A DNA stretch of 64,000 bases from an uncultured Paraprevotella sp. (GTDB taxonomy: Bacteria > Bacteroidota > Bacteroidia > Bacteroidales > Bacteroidaceae), in the NCBI GenBank assembly GCA_944320775.1, contig CALUIV010000001.1, positions 110,236 through 174,235 of the forward strand, given 5' to 3'. Below, one piece after another: positions 54,161 through 63,812 of the stretch. The notes beneath the pieces are model-generated. The model saw nothing but the letters and a program-made list of their open reading frames with translations. It had not been told where the DNA came from and made no database searches. The first letter of the stretch is position 1, and every line of letters starts with the position of its first letter. A program made the translations under genes and the position numbers.

Positions 54161-55225
54161 ATGCCCCAAGTTTTTACCAGGACCCCACGCGACCGTGATT
54201 CCAATATGGAACTGCTCCGCATCGTCTCCATGCTGCTGGTGCTTGTCGTGCATGCCGGTTTCCGGGCCCTGTCCGTGCCCACGCCCGCTGAGGCCGTTTC
54301 CGCCCCCGGATCCACGCTGCTCCGGTTCTTTTCCGAGTCCGCGTCCATCATTTGCGTCAACGTCTTTGTGCTTCTTTCCGGCTGGTACGGCATCCGTTTC
54401 CGTCTGTCCCGTCTGGTCGAGTTCCTGTTTCAGGTCCTCTTCTTTGTCGTGGTCGGATTCGCCCTTTACAGCCTGCTGTTTGGATTTCCCGGTTTCCGGT
54501 TTTCCGTCCTCTCGTCGCTCCTTTTGTCCGACCGTTGGGACTACTGGTTCGTGAAGTGCTATCTCGGGCTCTACCTCTTTGCTCCCGTGCTCAACGCCTT
54601 TGCCGAGCGCGTCTCGCGTTCCGCTTTCCGGCTGTTCCTGGTCAGTTTCTTTCTGTTCCAGACCGTCTACGGCTGGCTGATGCCCTCGGGAGCCGTCTAT
54701 ATCGAGCAAGGCTATTCCGCCTTCTCGTTCATGGGCCTCTATCTTTTGGCCCGCTATGTCCGGCTGCATTCCGGCGCCTTCTGGCAGCGCAACCGCCGGT
54801 TCGACCTCACGGTCTACCTCCTGTTTGTGCTTCTCAACACACTTTGTGCTTTTGCCACAGCCCGTTTGGGCATCTCCTTGGGCACCGGTCTCTGCTTTGC
54901 CTACACCAACCCCTTCATCATTTTGGCCTCGCTCCATTTCCTGCTCTTCTTTTCCAAGATCAGTTTCCGGAGCCGCCTGGTCAATGAAGTTTCGGTGTCC
55001 TGTTTCGCCATCTATCTGGTCCATTCCAACGCCTTTCTGGCCGATCCCTGTTACGACGACCTGATTTTAGGCTGGTTTCGGACTCTGTCCACGCTCCCGT
55101 TCCTCGGGCATGTTGTGCTGCTGATGGCCGCCGTCTTTGTGGCCTCCATTCTGCTCGACCGCGTCCGGATTCTGCTGTGGCAACCCCTTTCCCGAAAACT
55201 ACCTGTTCCCGATGCATACCGATAA
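54161..55225 (+). CDS. Acyltransferase 3 family membrane protein, first copy
   Basis: A 354-residue protein with about ten membrane helices. It begins RDSNMELLRIVSMLLVLVVHAGF, the R/H-containing first-helix motif of acyltransferase family 3 (OafA/WecH type), with DYWFVKCYLGLYLFAPVLN and a C-terminal run of helices. Such proteins add acetyl or succinyl groups to sugars on either side of the inner membrane. It is 10 bases after the fusion enzyme gene and overlaps the next frame if the upstream start of the SDR gene is used. It is very GC-rich. The acyl donor and target are unknown. Confidence 0.85.
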   Translation: MPQVFTRTPRDRDSNMELLRIVSMLLVLVVHAGFRALSVPTPAEAVSAPGSTLLRFFSESASIICVNVFVLLSGWYGIRFRLSRLVEFLFQVLFFVVVGFALYSLLFGFPGFRFSVLSSLLLSDRWDYWFVKCYLGLYLFAPVLNAFAERVSRSAFRLFLVSFFLFQTVYGWLMPSGAVYIEQGYSAFSFMGLYLLARYVRLHSGAFWQRNRRFDLTVYLLFVLLNTLCAFATARLGISLGTGLCFAYTNPFIILASLHFLLFFSKISFRSRLVNEVSVSCFAIYLVHSNAFLADPCYDDLILGWFRTLSTLPFLGHVVLLMAAVFVASILLDRVRILLWQPLSRKLPVPDAYR

Positions 55226-55235
55226 AACTCCCGAT

Positions 55236-55955
55236 ATGAAGACCGCTCTGGTCACCGGCGCCACCAAAGGCATCGGTCTGGCCATTGCCCGCATGCTGCT
55301 TCGCGAAGGCTATTACGTGGTGATTACCTATGCCCACGATGAAGCCGCTGCAACCCGTTGTCGCTCCGAACTTCAGGTCGAGTCGCCCCATTTCGAACTC
55401 ATCCGTGCCGATCAGGGCGAAGCCGCCGACCGCGCCGCCTTAGTGGCTCGTTTGCGTCAGCGTCCTACGGTCGACTGTCTGGTGTTCAATGCCGGCATCA
55501 CCCTCCGCAAAGGTCTTCAGGACTTCACCGATGCCGAGTGGGAGCGCGTGCTGCGCGTTAATGTCAGCGCTCCTGTCTTCCTGGTGCGCGACCTGTTCGA
55601 CCGTATTCCCGGTGGCAGCCGCATTATTTTCATCGGTTCCCAGATGGGCATCCATCCCCACGGCACCTCTTTGGCCTATGGTGTCAGCAAGAGCGCCGTT
55701 CATGCCCTCTCGTGCAACCTCGTGAAATTCTTCGAAGGTACCGGCACTACGGTCAACACCATTGCCCCTGGCTTTGTTGAGACCGAATGGCAGAAAGACA
55801 AGCCCGACGAAATCCGCCGGAATATTTGTGCCAAGACGGCACTTCATCGTTTTGCCACGGTTGATGAGATTGCTGATGCAGTCCGTTTCTGTCTGAACAA
55901 TCCGTTTGTGAATGGGAGTGTGCTGGAGGTGAATGGGGGGTATTGTTATCGGTAA
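55236..55955 (+). CDS. Short-chain dehydrogenase/reductase
   Basis: A 239-residue classical SDR, FabG-like in pattern: MKTALVTGATKGIGLAIARML (TGxxxGIG cofactor motif), NAG at about residue 88, catalytic Ser in IGSQMGIHPHG and Tyr-x-x-x-Lys in YGVSK, then NTIAPGFVETE and VLEVNGGYCYR. The start at 55236 is chosen because it opens directly with the cofactor strand; an ATG at 55212 would overlap the acyltransferase gene by 14 bases. It may reduce a keto-sugar or acyl intermediate of the polysaccharide pathway, or a polyol precursor. It is the last GC-rich gene; composition changes abruptly after its stop. Confidence 0.9.
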   Translation: MKTALVTGATKGIGLAIARMLLREGYYVVITYAHDEAAATRCRSELQVESPHFELIRADQGEAADRAALVARLRQRPTVDCLVFNAGITLRKGLQDFTDAEWERVLRVNVSAPVFLVRDLFDRIPGGSRIIFIGSQMGIHPHGTSLAYGVSKSAVHALSCNLVKFFEGTGTTVNTIAPGFVETEWQKDKPDEIRRNICAKTALHRFATVDEIADAVRFCLNNPFVNGSVLEVNGGYCYR

Positions 55956-56133
55956 GAAAATTGGAATATTACAAACCTTCCTTAAGGTAGAAATATAAAA
56001 AAATAATGCGATTCCAAATTTCTGGATTATGAATTGTTCTTTTGTATATTCTTTAGATGCTATTCTAATAATATTATTGACTAAAATATTACCCCAAAAA
56101 GTATTATTATAATTAGGAATTAGATAGTATTAA

Positions 56134-57687
56134 ATGACAGATTTCATGACCGATACGCAGTCAAACAACAAGCGCATTGCAAAAAATACACTTGCTCTTT
56201 ATTTTCGTACATTCATCACCTTGGTGGTCGGTTTGTACACGGGGCGTGTTATGTTACAGGCTTTGGGAGTGGAAGATTATGGAATTTATAATGTAGTAGG
56301 AGGGATTGTTGCAATGAGTTCGCTATTCACTTCTACCATGTCTGCTTCAATCAGTCGATATATCACTTTCACTTTAGGAGAAGGAAAACAGGAACGATTG
56401 AAGATGATGTTTTCCACATCTGTTAATGCTCAGATCGTTATGTCTTTGATCGCCATTGTTGTTTTGGAAATTTTTGGAATCTGGTTTCTTAACAACGGAG
56501 CAAACATTCCTGATGGACGTTTGACAGCAGCCCATTGGGTGCTTCAATGTTCTTTACTTTCACTTGTCATAGGACTTATCAGTTCTCCCTACAACGCCCT
56601 GCTCATAGCACATGAGCGTATGAATATCTATGCCTATACCAGTATATTGGAGGCTGGTCTTAAATTAGCAATCTGTTTTATTCTCGTGGCTTACGATGGC
56701 GACCGACTTATTTTATATGCTATACTTATCGTTGCTGTCGGTCTGCTGATGCGTTTGTTTTATGGCTGGTATTGTGGTCGAAATTTTGAAGAAGCCCATT
56801 ATAGTCCACGCATTTTTGATAAACGTCTTCTTAAGGAACTTACTGTTTTTAGTGGTTGGAACGTTTTGAATAATGGAGCTTACACTTTTGCTACGCAAGG
56901 TGTGAATATGTTGGTGAATGTTTTTTTTGGAGTTACTTTTAATGCGGCGCGTGGCATAGCTATTCAGATAAATTCAGCTGTTCAAGGTTTTGTTAATAAT
57001 TTTACGGTAGCATTCTCTCCGCAGATTACGAAATCGTATGCTACAGGGGATAAGTTATATTCAGTTCATTTAGCCAATAGAGGAACAAGATTTACGTGGA
57101 TGATGACTTATATATTTCTCGTACCAGTATGCTGCGAAGCGGAAACATTATTGCATCTTTGGCTTGGACAGGTTCCTGATTGGTCCGTTCTGTTCTTACG
57201 TTTTGCCATGTTCGAATCTCTTGCAGTGACTTCCGGTCAGAATTTGTTCCGCTTAATTCAAGCAGATGGACGTATAAAAAAATATACAATCCATGCTGCA
57301 ATCACGGCAGGTTTGATCTTTCCCTTGACTTGGGTGTTCTATCATTTAGGATTTCCCGTATGGACTTCCTACGTTGTGTTTATTTTGGATTTTATGTTTT
57401 TGAATGTGGTTCGCTTTTTCGATTTGAAAAAACTCATGCCCTTTTCTGTACGTCAATTTATGCGCGAAGTAATGTTCCCATGTGTTCTTGTATCCATAAC
57501 ATCATTTATATTACCGTTTGCGGTATGTTATTATATGGAGAGTGGATTAATTCGTTTTTTCATTAATGTACCACTAGCTGTATTGTGGACTTTTGGGTGT
57601 TGCGTGTTTTTGGGATTGACAAATAAGGAAAGACAATTTTTTTATGATAAAATAAAAGTAACAAAAGATAGAATTCTAAGAAGATGA
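56134..57687 (+). CDS. Polysaccharide flippase (MOP superfamily), second copy
   Basis: A 517-residue Wzx-type flippase with about 14 membrane helices. It opens NKRIAKNTLALYFRTFITLVVGLYTGRVMLQALGVEDYGIYNVVGGI, a form common in Bacteroides capsule loci, with SRYITFTLGEG and ARGIAIQINSAVQGFVNNF. It is different from the first copy and belongs to the AT-rich part of the locus. A start four codons downstream (56146) is also possible. The stop overlaps the next start by 4 bases. Two flippases in one locus suggest two originally separate glycan pathways. Confidence 0.93.
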   Translation: MTDFMTDTQSNNKRIAKNTLALYFRTFITLVVGLYTGRVMLQALGVEDYGIYNVVGGIVAMSSLFTSTMSASISRYITFTLGEGKQERLKMMFSTSVNAQIVMSLIAIVVLEIFGIWFLNNGANIPDGRLTAAHWVLQCSLLSLVIGLISSPYNALLIAHERMNIYAYTSILEAGLKLAICFILVAYDGDRLILYAILIVAVGLLMRLFYGWYCGRNFEEAHYSPRIFDKRLLKELTVFSGWNVLNNGAYTFATQGVNMLVNVFFGVTFNAARGIAIQINSAVQGFVNNFTVAFSPQITKSYATGDKLYSVHLANRGTRFTWMMTYIFLVPVCCEAETLLHLWLGQVPDWSVLFLRFAMFESLAVTSGQNLFRLIQADGRIKKYTIHAAITAGLIFPLTWVFYHLGFPVWTSYVVFILDFMFLNVVRFFDLKKLMPFSVRQFMREVMFPCVLVSITSFILPFAVCYYMESGLIRFFINVPLAVLWTFGCCVFLGLTNKERQFFYDKIKVTKDRILRR

Positions 57688-58685
57688 AACGAGAAAGAAA
57701 TACATATTATGATTTCCTTAAAGGGCTTGCAATAATGGGAGTAGTAGCAATACATACTATGATATTAAGATGTGAACCATACACAATTGGAGGTTTAATG
57801 TTAGCTGTATTTAGGAATATATTAGGATGTTGTGTTCCTTTTTTTGTGGCTGCTAGCGGATATTTTTTAGCTAATAAAGTTATTAAATCTAAGAATGATT
57901 ATTGCAATTTTATTAAGTCAAGAGTTAGAACCATATATATACCTATGCTTATTTGGGCTTTTCCTTGGTTATGTTTGAAAATAATATCAGCACATTCGTT
58001 ATTAAAACTCGGATATTCATTAATTCTTTATTTTATTGGGGGTCTTTCAATACTTTATTTTATCGCTCTAATTATTGAATTGTATTTGCAACTTCCTGTA
58101 ATTCAAAGGGTTAGTAAGGGGGGGGTAATTGCACTATCAATTATTTCTATAGTAGTTACTTGTGCATGGTCAATAATTAATTATGCGACAGAAATGAATC
58201 CACCATTGGTTTTATATTGTAGTTTTCCTACATACATTGGATATTTTGCATTGGGTTGCTATATTAGAAGACACGAAGTATCTCCAAGTTTGTGGTTTTC
58301 TTCTATTATAATAATTATAGGATTAATTCTATCAGTTTTAGAATCTTATTTTTGGCTAGATTATAATCCTCAAAATAATTGGTTAGGGTTGAAATCAAGT
58401 GTACAATTTCTTTCGTTTGGAATAATTCTTCTTTTATTCACAAAAGAGATTTCTGGTTTTTACAAAACCAATAAAATGACACGGATAATAGAAGTTTTAG
58501 GTACTCAATCTATGCCAATATATATGTCACACATGCTCGTTAAATTTGCTTTAAGTGTAATAGGATTCAATCCTAACTTTTGGATAATAAATTGGGGTGT
58601 AGTATTTGCTTTAGATGTCTTTTTTATTTTAACATTGAATAAAATACTTCCAAATAAGTTTTTACCATACATTGGAATAAGATAA
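57684..58685 (+). CDS. Acyltransferase 3 family membrane protein, second copy
   Basis: A 333-residue integral membrane protein with about ten helices, opening with RNTYYDFLKGLAIMGVVAIHT (Asp/His first-helix motif), then CCVPFFVAASGYFLANK and RVRTIYIPMLIWAF, the typical features of family 3 acyltransferases. Near the C-terminus SMPIYMSHMLV is also characteristic. It probably acetylates a sugar of the AT-rich glycan module. It overlaps the flippase gene by 4 bases (ATGA) and is followed after 1 base by the Fe-S protein gene, so three genes are translationally coupled. GC content is very low. Confidence 0.88.
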   Translation: MKRERNTYYDFLKGLAIMGVVAIHTMILRCEPYTIGGLMLAVFRNILGCCVPFFVAASGYFLANKVIKSKNDYCNFIKSRVRTIYIPMLIWAFPWLCLKIISAHSLLKLGYSLILYFIGGLSILYFIALIIELYLQLPVIQRVSKGGVIALSIISIVVTCAWSIINYATEMNPPLVLYCSFPTYIGYFALGCYIRRHEVSPSLWFSSIIIIIGLILSVLESYFWLDYNPQNNWLGLKSSVQFLSFGIILLLFTKEISGFYKTNKMTRIIEVLGTQSMPIYMSHMLVKFALSVIGFNPNFWIINWGVVFALDVFFILTLNKILPNKFLPYIGIR

Positions 58686-58686
58686 T

Positions 58687-59934
58687 ATGATAAAAATAAC
58701 AGAAAAATCAGAATGTTGTGGATGTAATGCCTGTGTCCAGCGTTGCCCAAAACAATGTATATCCATGAAAGAAGATGAACAGGGATTTCTTTACCCATTT
58801 GTTGACACTACTTCATGTATAGACTGCGGTCTTTGTGAAAAGGTATGCCCTATACTGAATCCGTTTGATACAAAAGAACCACTTCAAGTTCTTGCAGCTA
58901 AAAATAAAAATGAAGATCAGAGATTGAAAAGTTCATCAGGAGGTACATTTATACTGCTAGCTGAACATATTATCAAACAAGGTGGAGTTGTATTCGGTGC
59001 AAGGTTTGATACTAATTGGGAAGTAGAACATTGTTATGCTGAAACTATAGAAGAGCTGGAGCCATTGATGCGAAGTAAATATGTACAAAGCAAAATTGGA
59101 AATACCTATAAGGAAGCGGAACAATTCCTGAAAGACGGCAGATTAGTTATGTTTGTTGGCACTTCATGCCAGATTGCAGGTCTAAAAAGATTCCTTAGGA
59201 AAGAATATGACAATCTTCTCGCTGTTGATTTTATATGTCACGGAGTACCGAGTCCTGGAATATGGAGAAAATATCTTGAGGAAATAAAATCCTCGCGAAG
59301 CGAGGCGGCTGGAAAAAATACGGTTTTGTCGCTTTCTCTAAAATCTGTGCCTGTGATAACAGGTATAAATTTTAGAGAAAAACAACAGGGCGGTTATGGC
59401 TGGAAAAAATACGGTTTTGTTGTCCAAGCAAAGTCGCCCTCAAAGGGCGACAAAAATTCGGTTTTGTTGTCCAGTATTTTTAATGAAAACATTTTCATGA
59501 AAGGTTTTCTTGCTAATTTATACTTACGCCCTTCATGCTATAAATGTAAAGCTAAGAACGGTTCTGCAAATTCTGATATAACTATTGCGGATTTCTGGGG
59601 TATTCAGAAATCTCATCCTGAATTTGATGATGATAAAGGTGTGAGCGTAGTGTTTATTCATACATGTAAAGGAAAAGGCATAATTAAAGAACTGTCATCA
59701 CGTTTGGATTTAATAGACAGTAATTTAAAAGAAGCTACACTTCCGAATCCAGTATATTTTCGTTCATGTCAAGAGCCTAAAAAATATTCTTTATTTTGGA
59801 ATATTTATAAAAAAACGAAATCAGTTCATGAGGCAGTAAATGCGGCAACAAAGCTTACATTTATAGATGTAATAAAAATTTTTCTTAGAAGATTTTATAA
59901 TAAATTACGCAGAACATTTAAAATGGTAAACTAA
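58687..59934 (+). CDS. Fe-S protein of F420 hydrogenase/dehydrogenase beta-subunit type, with internal palindromes
   Basis: A 415-residue cytoplasmic protein. Two 4Fe-4S clusters are predicted from CCGCNACVQRCPKQC (about residues 10-24) and CIDCGLCEKVCP (about 43-54), followed by the F420H2 dehydrogenase beta-subunit N- and C-terminal domains (SSGGTFILLAEHI, FVGTSCQIAGLKRFL, DFICHGVPSPGIWRKYL, CYKCKAKNGSANSDITIADFWG). Such proteins are frequent in glycan loci beside pyruvyl transferases, as here, and may donate electrons for a sugar-modifying step. Residues of about 200-260 are unusual: the DNA has three palindromes and a 23-base duplication, which seem to have lengthened the chain. The frame is kept. 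Confidence 0.85.
   Translation: MIKITEKSECCGCNACVQRCPKQCISMKEDEQGFLYPFVDTTSCIDCGLCEKVCPILNPFDTKEPLQVLAAKNKNEDQRLKSSSGGTFILLAEHIIKQGGVVFGARFDTNWEVEHCYAETIEELEPLMRSKYVQSKIGNTYKEAEQFLKDGRLVMFVGTSCQIAGLKRFLRKEYDNLLAVDFICHGVPSPGIWRKYLEEIKSSRSEAAGKNTVLSLSLKSVPVITGINFREKQQGGYGWKKYGFVVQAKSPSKGDKNSVLLSSIFNENIFMKGFLANLYLRPSCYKCKAKNGSANSDITIADFWGIQKSHPEFDDDKGVSVVFIHTCKGKGIIKELSSRLDLIDSNLKEATLPNPVYFRSCQEPKKYSLFWNIYKKTKSVHEAVNAATKLTFIDVIKIFLRRFYNKLRRTFKMVN
59290..59470 (+). repeat. Three palindromes and a 23-bp direct repeat inside a gene
   Basis: Palindromes: CCTCGC-GAA-GCGAGG near 59290-59305, TCTCTAAAAT to ATTTTAGAGA at 59335-59378 with an inner CCTGT/ACAGG, and GTCGCCC-TCAAA-GGGCGAC near 59432-59451. 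A GGCTGGAAAAAATACGGTTT repeat (23 bases, at 59307-59329 and 59398-59420) frames the second one. All are in the same reading frame. Confidence 0.85.
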
Positions 59935-60064
59935 GTATAATTTTTATCATACCTTATAAAAACTGTGACTAAAGCCTCTTTGGTTAAAATTAAAAAACTG
60001 TAAAAGATATGATTTTTTGCAGAATTTATATTTATGGAAAATATAATATTTATAATTAACAATT

Positions 60065-61165
60065 ATGAAAATAGGAATTTCAACTTTTTCAACAACACTT
60101 GATAATTATGGTCAGGTACTGCAATATCTAGCTACACAAGAATATTTAAAATCATTAGGTCATGAACCTTACTTAATGGTTATTAAACAAATTAAATGGA
60201 AAGTTGAAATAAAAAGGTTCCTAAAAAAAATGTTTTATACAATATTTTCTAATAAAATACCTAAAAGTGAACTTGAATATAGGGAAAGATTAAAAAATAG
60301 CAAATTAAATGAAATAAAACATCCACGTAATTTCGAACAATTCAGGGAGAAATATTTCAAAAGAGTTTTTGGAAACTATAAAAAAATGTGTAGTTTTGGA
60401 TTCGATGCTTTTGCTGCGGGAAGTGATCAAATTTGGGCTTCCCATAATGAATATATGCTCGGTTGGACTCCAAACAATGCATATCGTTTTTCTTTGGCAC
60501 CAAGTAGAGGGGTAGTACCACTCTCGTCAGATATTATGAAAAATATAAAAAGGGACTTACAGCGTTTTGATTTTATAACTGTGAGAGAGAATACAGGAAT
60601 AAAACTATGTGAAAGTTGTGGAATCTATAATGCTACCCAGATTTTCGATCCGACGCTACTTTTAACCCAAAAAGATTACGAATGTTTTGCAGACTTTTCG
60701 TTGACAGCATCAGAACGCCCATATATATTGGTTTATCTTCTTTCTAATCCTATAGAGATTGAATTATCTCAGATTATTAAGTTCATAAAAACACATGGAT
60801 ATGATGTTAAATATGTAGAAGGTCAAGGACGTAATGATAATTATGAAGAAAAACTATATCCAACTGTACAACAGTGGTTAGGATTAATGGAACGAGCTTC
60901 GTATGTAGTTACTAATTCTTATCATGGTTCTATATTCTCTATAATAAATAGACATCCTTTTTTAACTTTATCATTGTCAGGTAACTGGGCTTACATGAAT
61001 AATCGCTTAATTGATTTGTATGAGCCTTTGGGATTAATGGACCGTATTTGTGTAGATTCTTTGGAAAAGATGTTTGATGAAATAGATTGGAATCATGTAG
61101 AGGATGTTATATCCAAAAATAAAGAAAAAGTAGATGTTTTGATGAAACAAATTAAAATGAAGTAA
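60065..61165 (+). CDS. Polysaccharide pyruvyl transferase family protein
   Basis: A 366-residue GT-B-fold enzyme predicted to add a pyruvyl ketal or related group to a sugar. Landmarks of the family are MKIGISTFSTTLDNYGQVLQYLATQEYL, the FDAFAAGSDQIWASHNEY segment, YILVYLL, and the C-terminal SYVVTNSYHGSIFSIINRHPFLTL where the His and Ser lie in the putative active site. It is cytoplasmic, strongly AT-rich, and separated from the Fe-S protein gene by 130 bases. The pairing with an F420 beta-subunit-like protein is common in Bacteroides polysaccharide loci. Actual product unknown. Confidence 0.88.
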   Translation: MKIGISTFSTTLDNYGQVLQYLATQEYLKSLGHEPYLMVIKQIKWKVEIKRFLKKMFYTIFSNKIPKSELEYRERLKNSKLNEIKHPRNFEQFREKYFKRVFGNYKKMCSFGFDAFAAGSDQIWASHNEYMLGWTPNNAYRFSLAPSRGVVPLSSDIMKNIKRDLQRFDFITVRENTGIKLCESCGIYNATQIFDPTLLLTQKDYECFADFSLTASERPYILVYLLSNPIEIELSQIIKFIKTHGYDVKYVEGQGRNDNYEEKLYPTVQQWLGLMERASYVVTNSYHGSIFSIINRHPFLTLSLSGNWAYMNNRLIDLYEPLGLMDRICVDSLEKMFDEIDWNHVEDVISKNKEKVDVLMKQIKMK

Positions 61166-61422
61166 GTTTTGTATATTAATTTGTATAGTTTTTAGTAAAT
61201 ATATAAGTCAATATACTAATATCTAAAAAAACTTGTTTGAATGTATTCTTCATGGTGGGGACTGTGACAAAAAGGATCTTCTGCCATGTTTCTATATGAA
61301 AACTATATTCGACGGGCATTCTTATTCTGTCTGCTGAAAACAGCAGATAAAATTATTGTGACAGAAAATAGAATGATTACTTATAAACATTGATAATGCA
61401 TTTTATTTAAATACTTTATTTT

Positions 61423-62754
61423 ATGCGGAATTATGAAGATCTAAAGATTGCCGTAGCTGGAACTGGTTATGTTGGTTTGAGTATGGCTACGCTGTTGGCG
61501 CAGCATCATGAAGTTGTTGCTGTAGATGTAATACCTGAGAAAGTCGAGAAAATCAACCAGCGTATTTCGCCCATACAGGATGATTACATTGAAAAGTTCT
61601 TTGCAGAGAAACAGTTGAAGCTGACGGCAACATTGGATGGAGCTACTGCCTATCGTGATGCTGATTTTGTGATTATTGCCGCACCAACTAATTATGATCC
61701 TCAGAAGAACTTCTTCGATACTCATCATATTGAGGATGTAATTGATTTGGTGTTAGATGTCAATCCCGAAGCCACAATGATAATCAAGAGCACCATTCCG
61801 GTAGGATATTGCCGTTCCCTTTATGTGAAGTATGCCCAGAAATTCCACGAAAACGGCTGGGACACCACTCGTAAGTTCCGTCTGCTGTTCTCGCCAGAAT
61901 TCTTGCGTGAAAGCAAGGCGCTTTATGATAATCTTTATCCGAGTCGTATTATTGTCGGTTATCCAAAAATGATTGAACAGTTCGATGATGAGAATGCGGC
62001 TATCCGTGCGATTGCCGGAAATCATTTGGAAGAGGCAGCACATACTTTTGCCCGTCTGTTGCAGGAAGGTGCGATTAAAGAAAATATAGATGTGCTGTTT
62101 ATGGGCTTGAAAGAAGCCGAAGCCGTGAAACTCTTTGCTAACACCTATCTCGCTTTGCGCGTCAGCTATTTCAATGAGTTGGATACATACGCCGAGATGA
62201 AAGGCCTGGATACGAAGGCTATTATCCAAGGTGTTGGTCTCGATCCGCGTATCGGAACCCACTACAACAACCCTAGTTTCGGTTATGGCGGCTACTGCTT
62301 GCCCAAGGATACCAAGCAGCTCTTGGCCAACTATCAGGATGTGCCCCAGAACATGATGACTGCCATTGTGGAGAGTAACCGCACCCGTAAGGATTACATT
62401 GCCGATCAGGTATTACGTATGGCTGGTTATTATACGGCATCCAGCGCTTACGAAGCGCATAAGGAGCAGCAGGTTGTCATCGGTGTCTATCGCCTGACTA
62501 TGAAATCCAACTCCGACAATTTCCGTCAGAGTGCTATTCAAGGTATTATGAAACGTATTAAGGCCAAGGGAGCAACGGTTGTGATTTACGAGCCAACCTT
62601 GCAGGATGGTGAAACCTTCTTTGGCAGTGTGGTTGTTAATGACTTGGACAAGTTCAAAGCCATGAGTCAGGCCATTATAGCCAATCGTTATGATGCTTGT
62701 CTGGACGATGTGAAGGAGAAAGTTTATACCCGTGATATTTTTCAAAGAGATTAA
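61423..62754 (+). CDS. Nucleotide-sugar dehydrogenase (UDP-glucose 6-dehydrogenase type)
   Basis: A 443-residue cytoplasmic enzyme that oxidises C6 of a UDP-sugar twice, giving a uronic acid. The NAD-binding motif is [12 protein letters not shown] at about residues 9-20, followed by [14 protein letters not shown] and STIPVGYC, and the active-site Cys is in [16 protein letters not shown] at about 285-300. [24 protein letters not shown] is also a family landmark. The gene is 2 bases before a UDP-glucuronate 4-epimerase-like gene, so the pair would turn UDP-glucose into UDP-galacturonate. GC content is between those of the two blocks upstream. Confidence 0.93.
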   Translation: MRNYEDLKIAVAGTGYVGLSMATLLAQHHEVVAVDVIPEKVEKINQRISPIQDDYIEKFFAEKQLKLTATLDGATAYRDADFVIIAAPTNYDPQKNFFDTHHIEDVIDLVLDVNPEATMIIKSTIPVGYCRSLYVKYAQKFHENGWDTTRKFRLLFSPEFLRESKALYDNLYPSRIIVGYPKMIEQFDDENAAIRAIAGNHLEEAAHTFARLLQEGAIKENIDVLFMGLKEAEAVKLFANTYLALRVSYFNELDTYAEMKGLDTKAIIQGVGLDPRIGTHYNNPSFGYGGYCLPKDTKQLLANYQDVPQNMMTAIVESNRTRKDYIADQVLRMAGYYTASSAYEAHKEQQVVIGVYRLTMKSNSDNFRQSAIQGIMKRIKAKGATVVIYEPTLQDGETFFGSVVVNDLDKFKAMSQAIIANRYDACLDDVKEKVYTRDIFQRD

Positions 62755-62756
62755 TT

Positions 62757-63812
62757 ATGGTTACTTATAATATAGATTTATCCAACAAAGTGGTGTTGGT
62801 TACCGGTGCGGCTGGTTTTATTGGTGCAAATCTTTCTAAACGTTTATTGCAAGATTATCCACAGATTCTGGTAATCGGTATTGATTGTATTACAGACTAT
62901 TATGATATCCGTTTGAAGGAGGAACGTTTACAGGAGTTAGCCGCTTTTGGAGAACGCTTTATTTTTATCAAAGAGAATATTGCTCATAAGGAAGCTATCG
63001 AATCTGTATTTACGCAATACCATCCTCAGGTCGTTGTGAATTTGGCTGCTCAGGCAGGTGTGCGTTACAGTATTACGAATCCTGATGCTTATATTGAAAG
63101 TAATATCTTGGGTTTTTATAATATTTTGGAAGCTTGTCGTCATCATGAAGTAGAACATCTGGTTTATGCCTCTTCATCCTCTGTTTATGGTTCTAATAAG
63201 AAAGTTCCTTATAGTACAGAGGATAAGGTTGATAATCCTGTATCACTCTATGCTGCTACAAAGAAGAGCAACGAGTTAATGGCCCATGCTTATAGTAAAC
63301 TCTATAATATTCCAAGTACTGGTCTGCGCTTCTTTACCGTTTATGGTCCTTGTGGTCGTCCGGATATGGCCTATTTCGGTTTTGCTAACAAGCTGATTAA
63401 AGGAGAAATCATACAGATATTCAATTATGGTAATTGTAAACGTGATTTTACCTATATTGATGATATTGTAGAAGGTGTAGTACGTGTGATGCAGCATGCT
63501 CCTGAAAAAAAGAATGGGGAGGACGGATTGCCTATACCGCCTTATAAAGTTTATAATATTGGTAACAATCATCCCGAAAATCTTTTGGATTTTGTTACAA
63601 TTTTGCAGGAAGAGTTGGTAAAAGCTAGGGTTTTGCCTGAGGATTATGATTTTGAGGCTCATAAAGAATTAGTTTCTATGCAACCGGGTGATGTCCCTAT
63701 TACGTATGCTGATACTTCAGTTTTAGAAAAAGATTTTGGTTTTAAACCAGCTACTTCATTGCGAGAAGGTCTAAGAAGGTTTGTTGAGTGGTTTATTAAC
63801 TATCTTAATTAA
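62757..63812 (+). CDS. NAD-dependent epimerase, UDP-glucuronate 4-epimerase-like
   Basis: A 351-residue extended SDR that should interconvert UDP-glucuronate and UDP-galacturonate. It has VVLVTGAAGFIGANLSKRLL (cofactor motif), AAQAGVRYSITNPDAYIESN, YASSSSVYGSNKKVPYSTED with the catalytic Ser, YAATKKSNELMAH with Tyr-x-x-x-Lys, and RFFTVYGPCGRPDMAYFGFANKLIKGE, a run typical of the glucuronate epimerase group. Two bases separate it from the dehydrogenase upstream, so the two steps are co-expressed. It is the last complete gene; the remaining 188 bases hold no recognisable coding region. Confidence 0.92.
   Translation: MVTYNIDLSNKVVLVTGAAGFIGANLSKRLLQDYPQILVIGIDCITDYYDIRLKEERLQELAAFGERFIFIKENIAHKEAIESVFTQYHPQVVVNLAAQAGVRYSITNPDAYIESNILGFYNILEACRHHEVEHLVYASSSSVYGSNKKVPYSTEDKVDNPVSLYAATKKSNELMAHAYSKLYNIPSTGLRFFTVYGPCGRPDMAYFGFANKLIKGEIIQIFNYGNCKRDFTYIDDIVEGVVRVMQHAPEKKNGEDGLPIPPYKVYNIGNNHPENLLDFVTILQEELVKARVLPEDYDFEAHKELVSMQPGDVPITYADTSVLEKDFGFKPATSLREGLRRFVEWFINYLN

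Noticed and set aside
61166-61422. Possible insertion-sequence remnant
   Set aside because: Similar TGTGACA words and a small TCTGCTG/CAGCAGA hairpin are present, but there is no transposase fragment and no clear terminal repeat.
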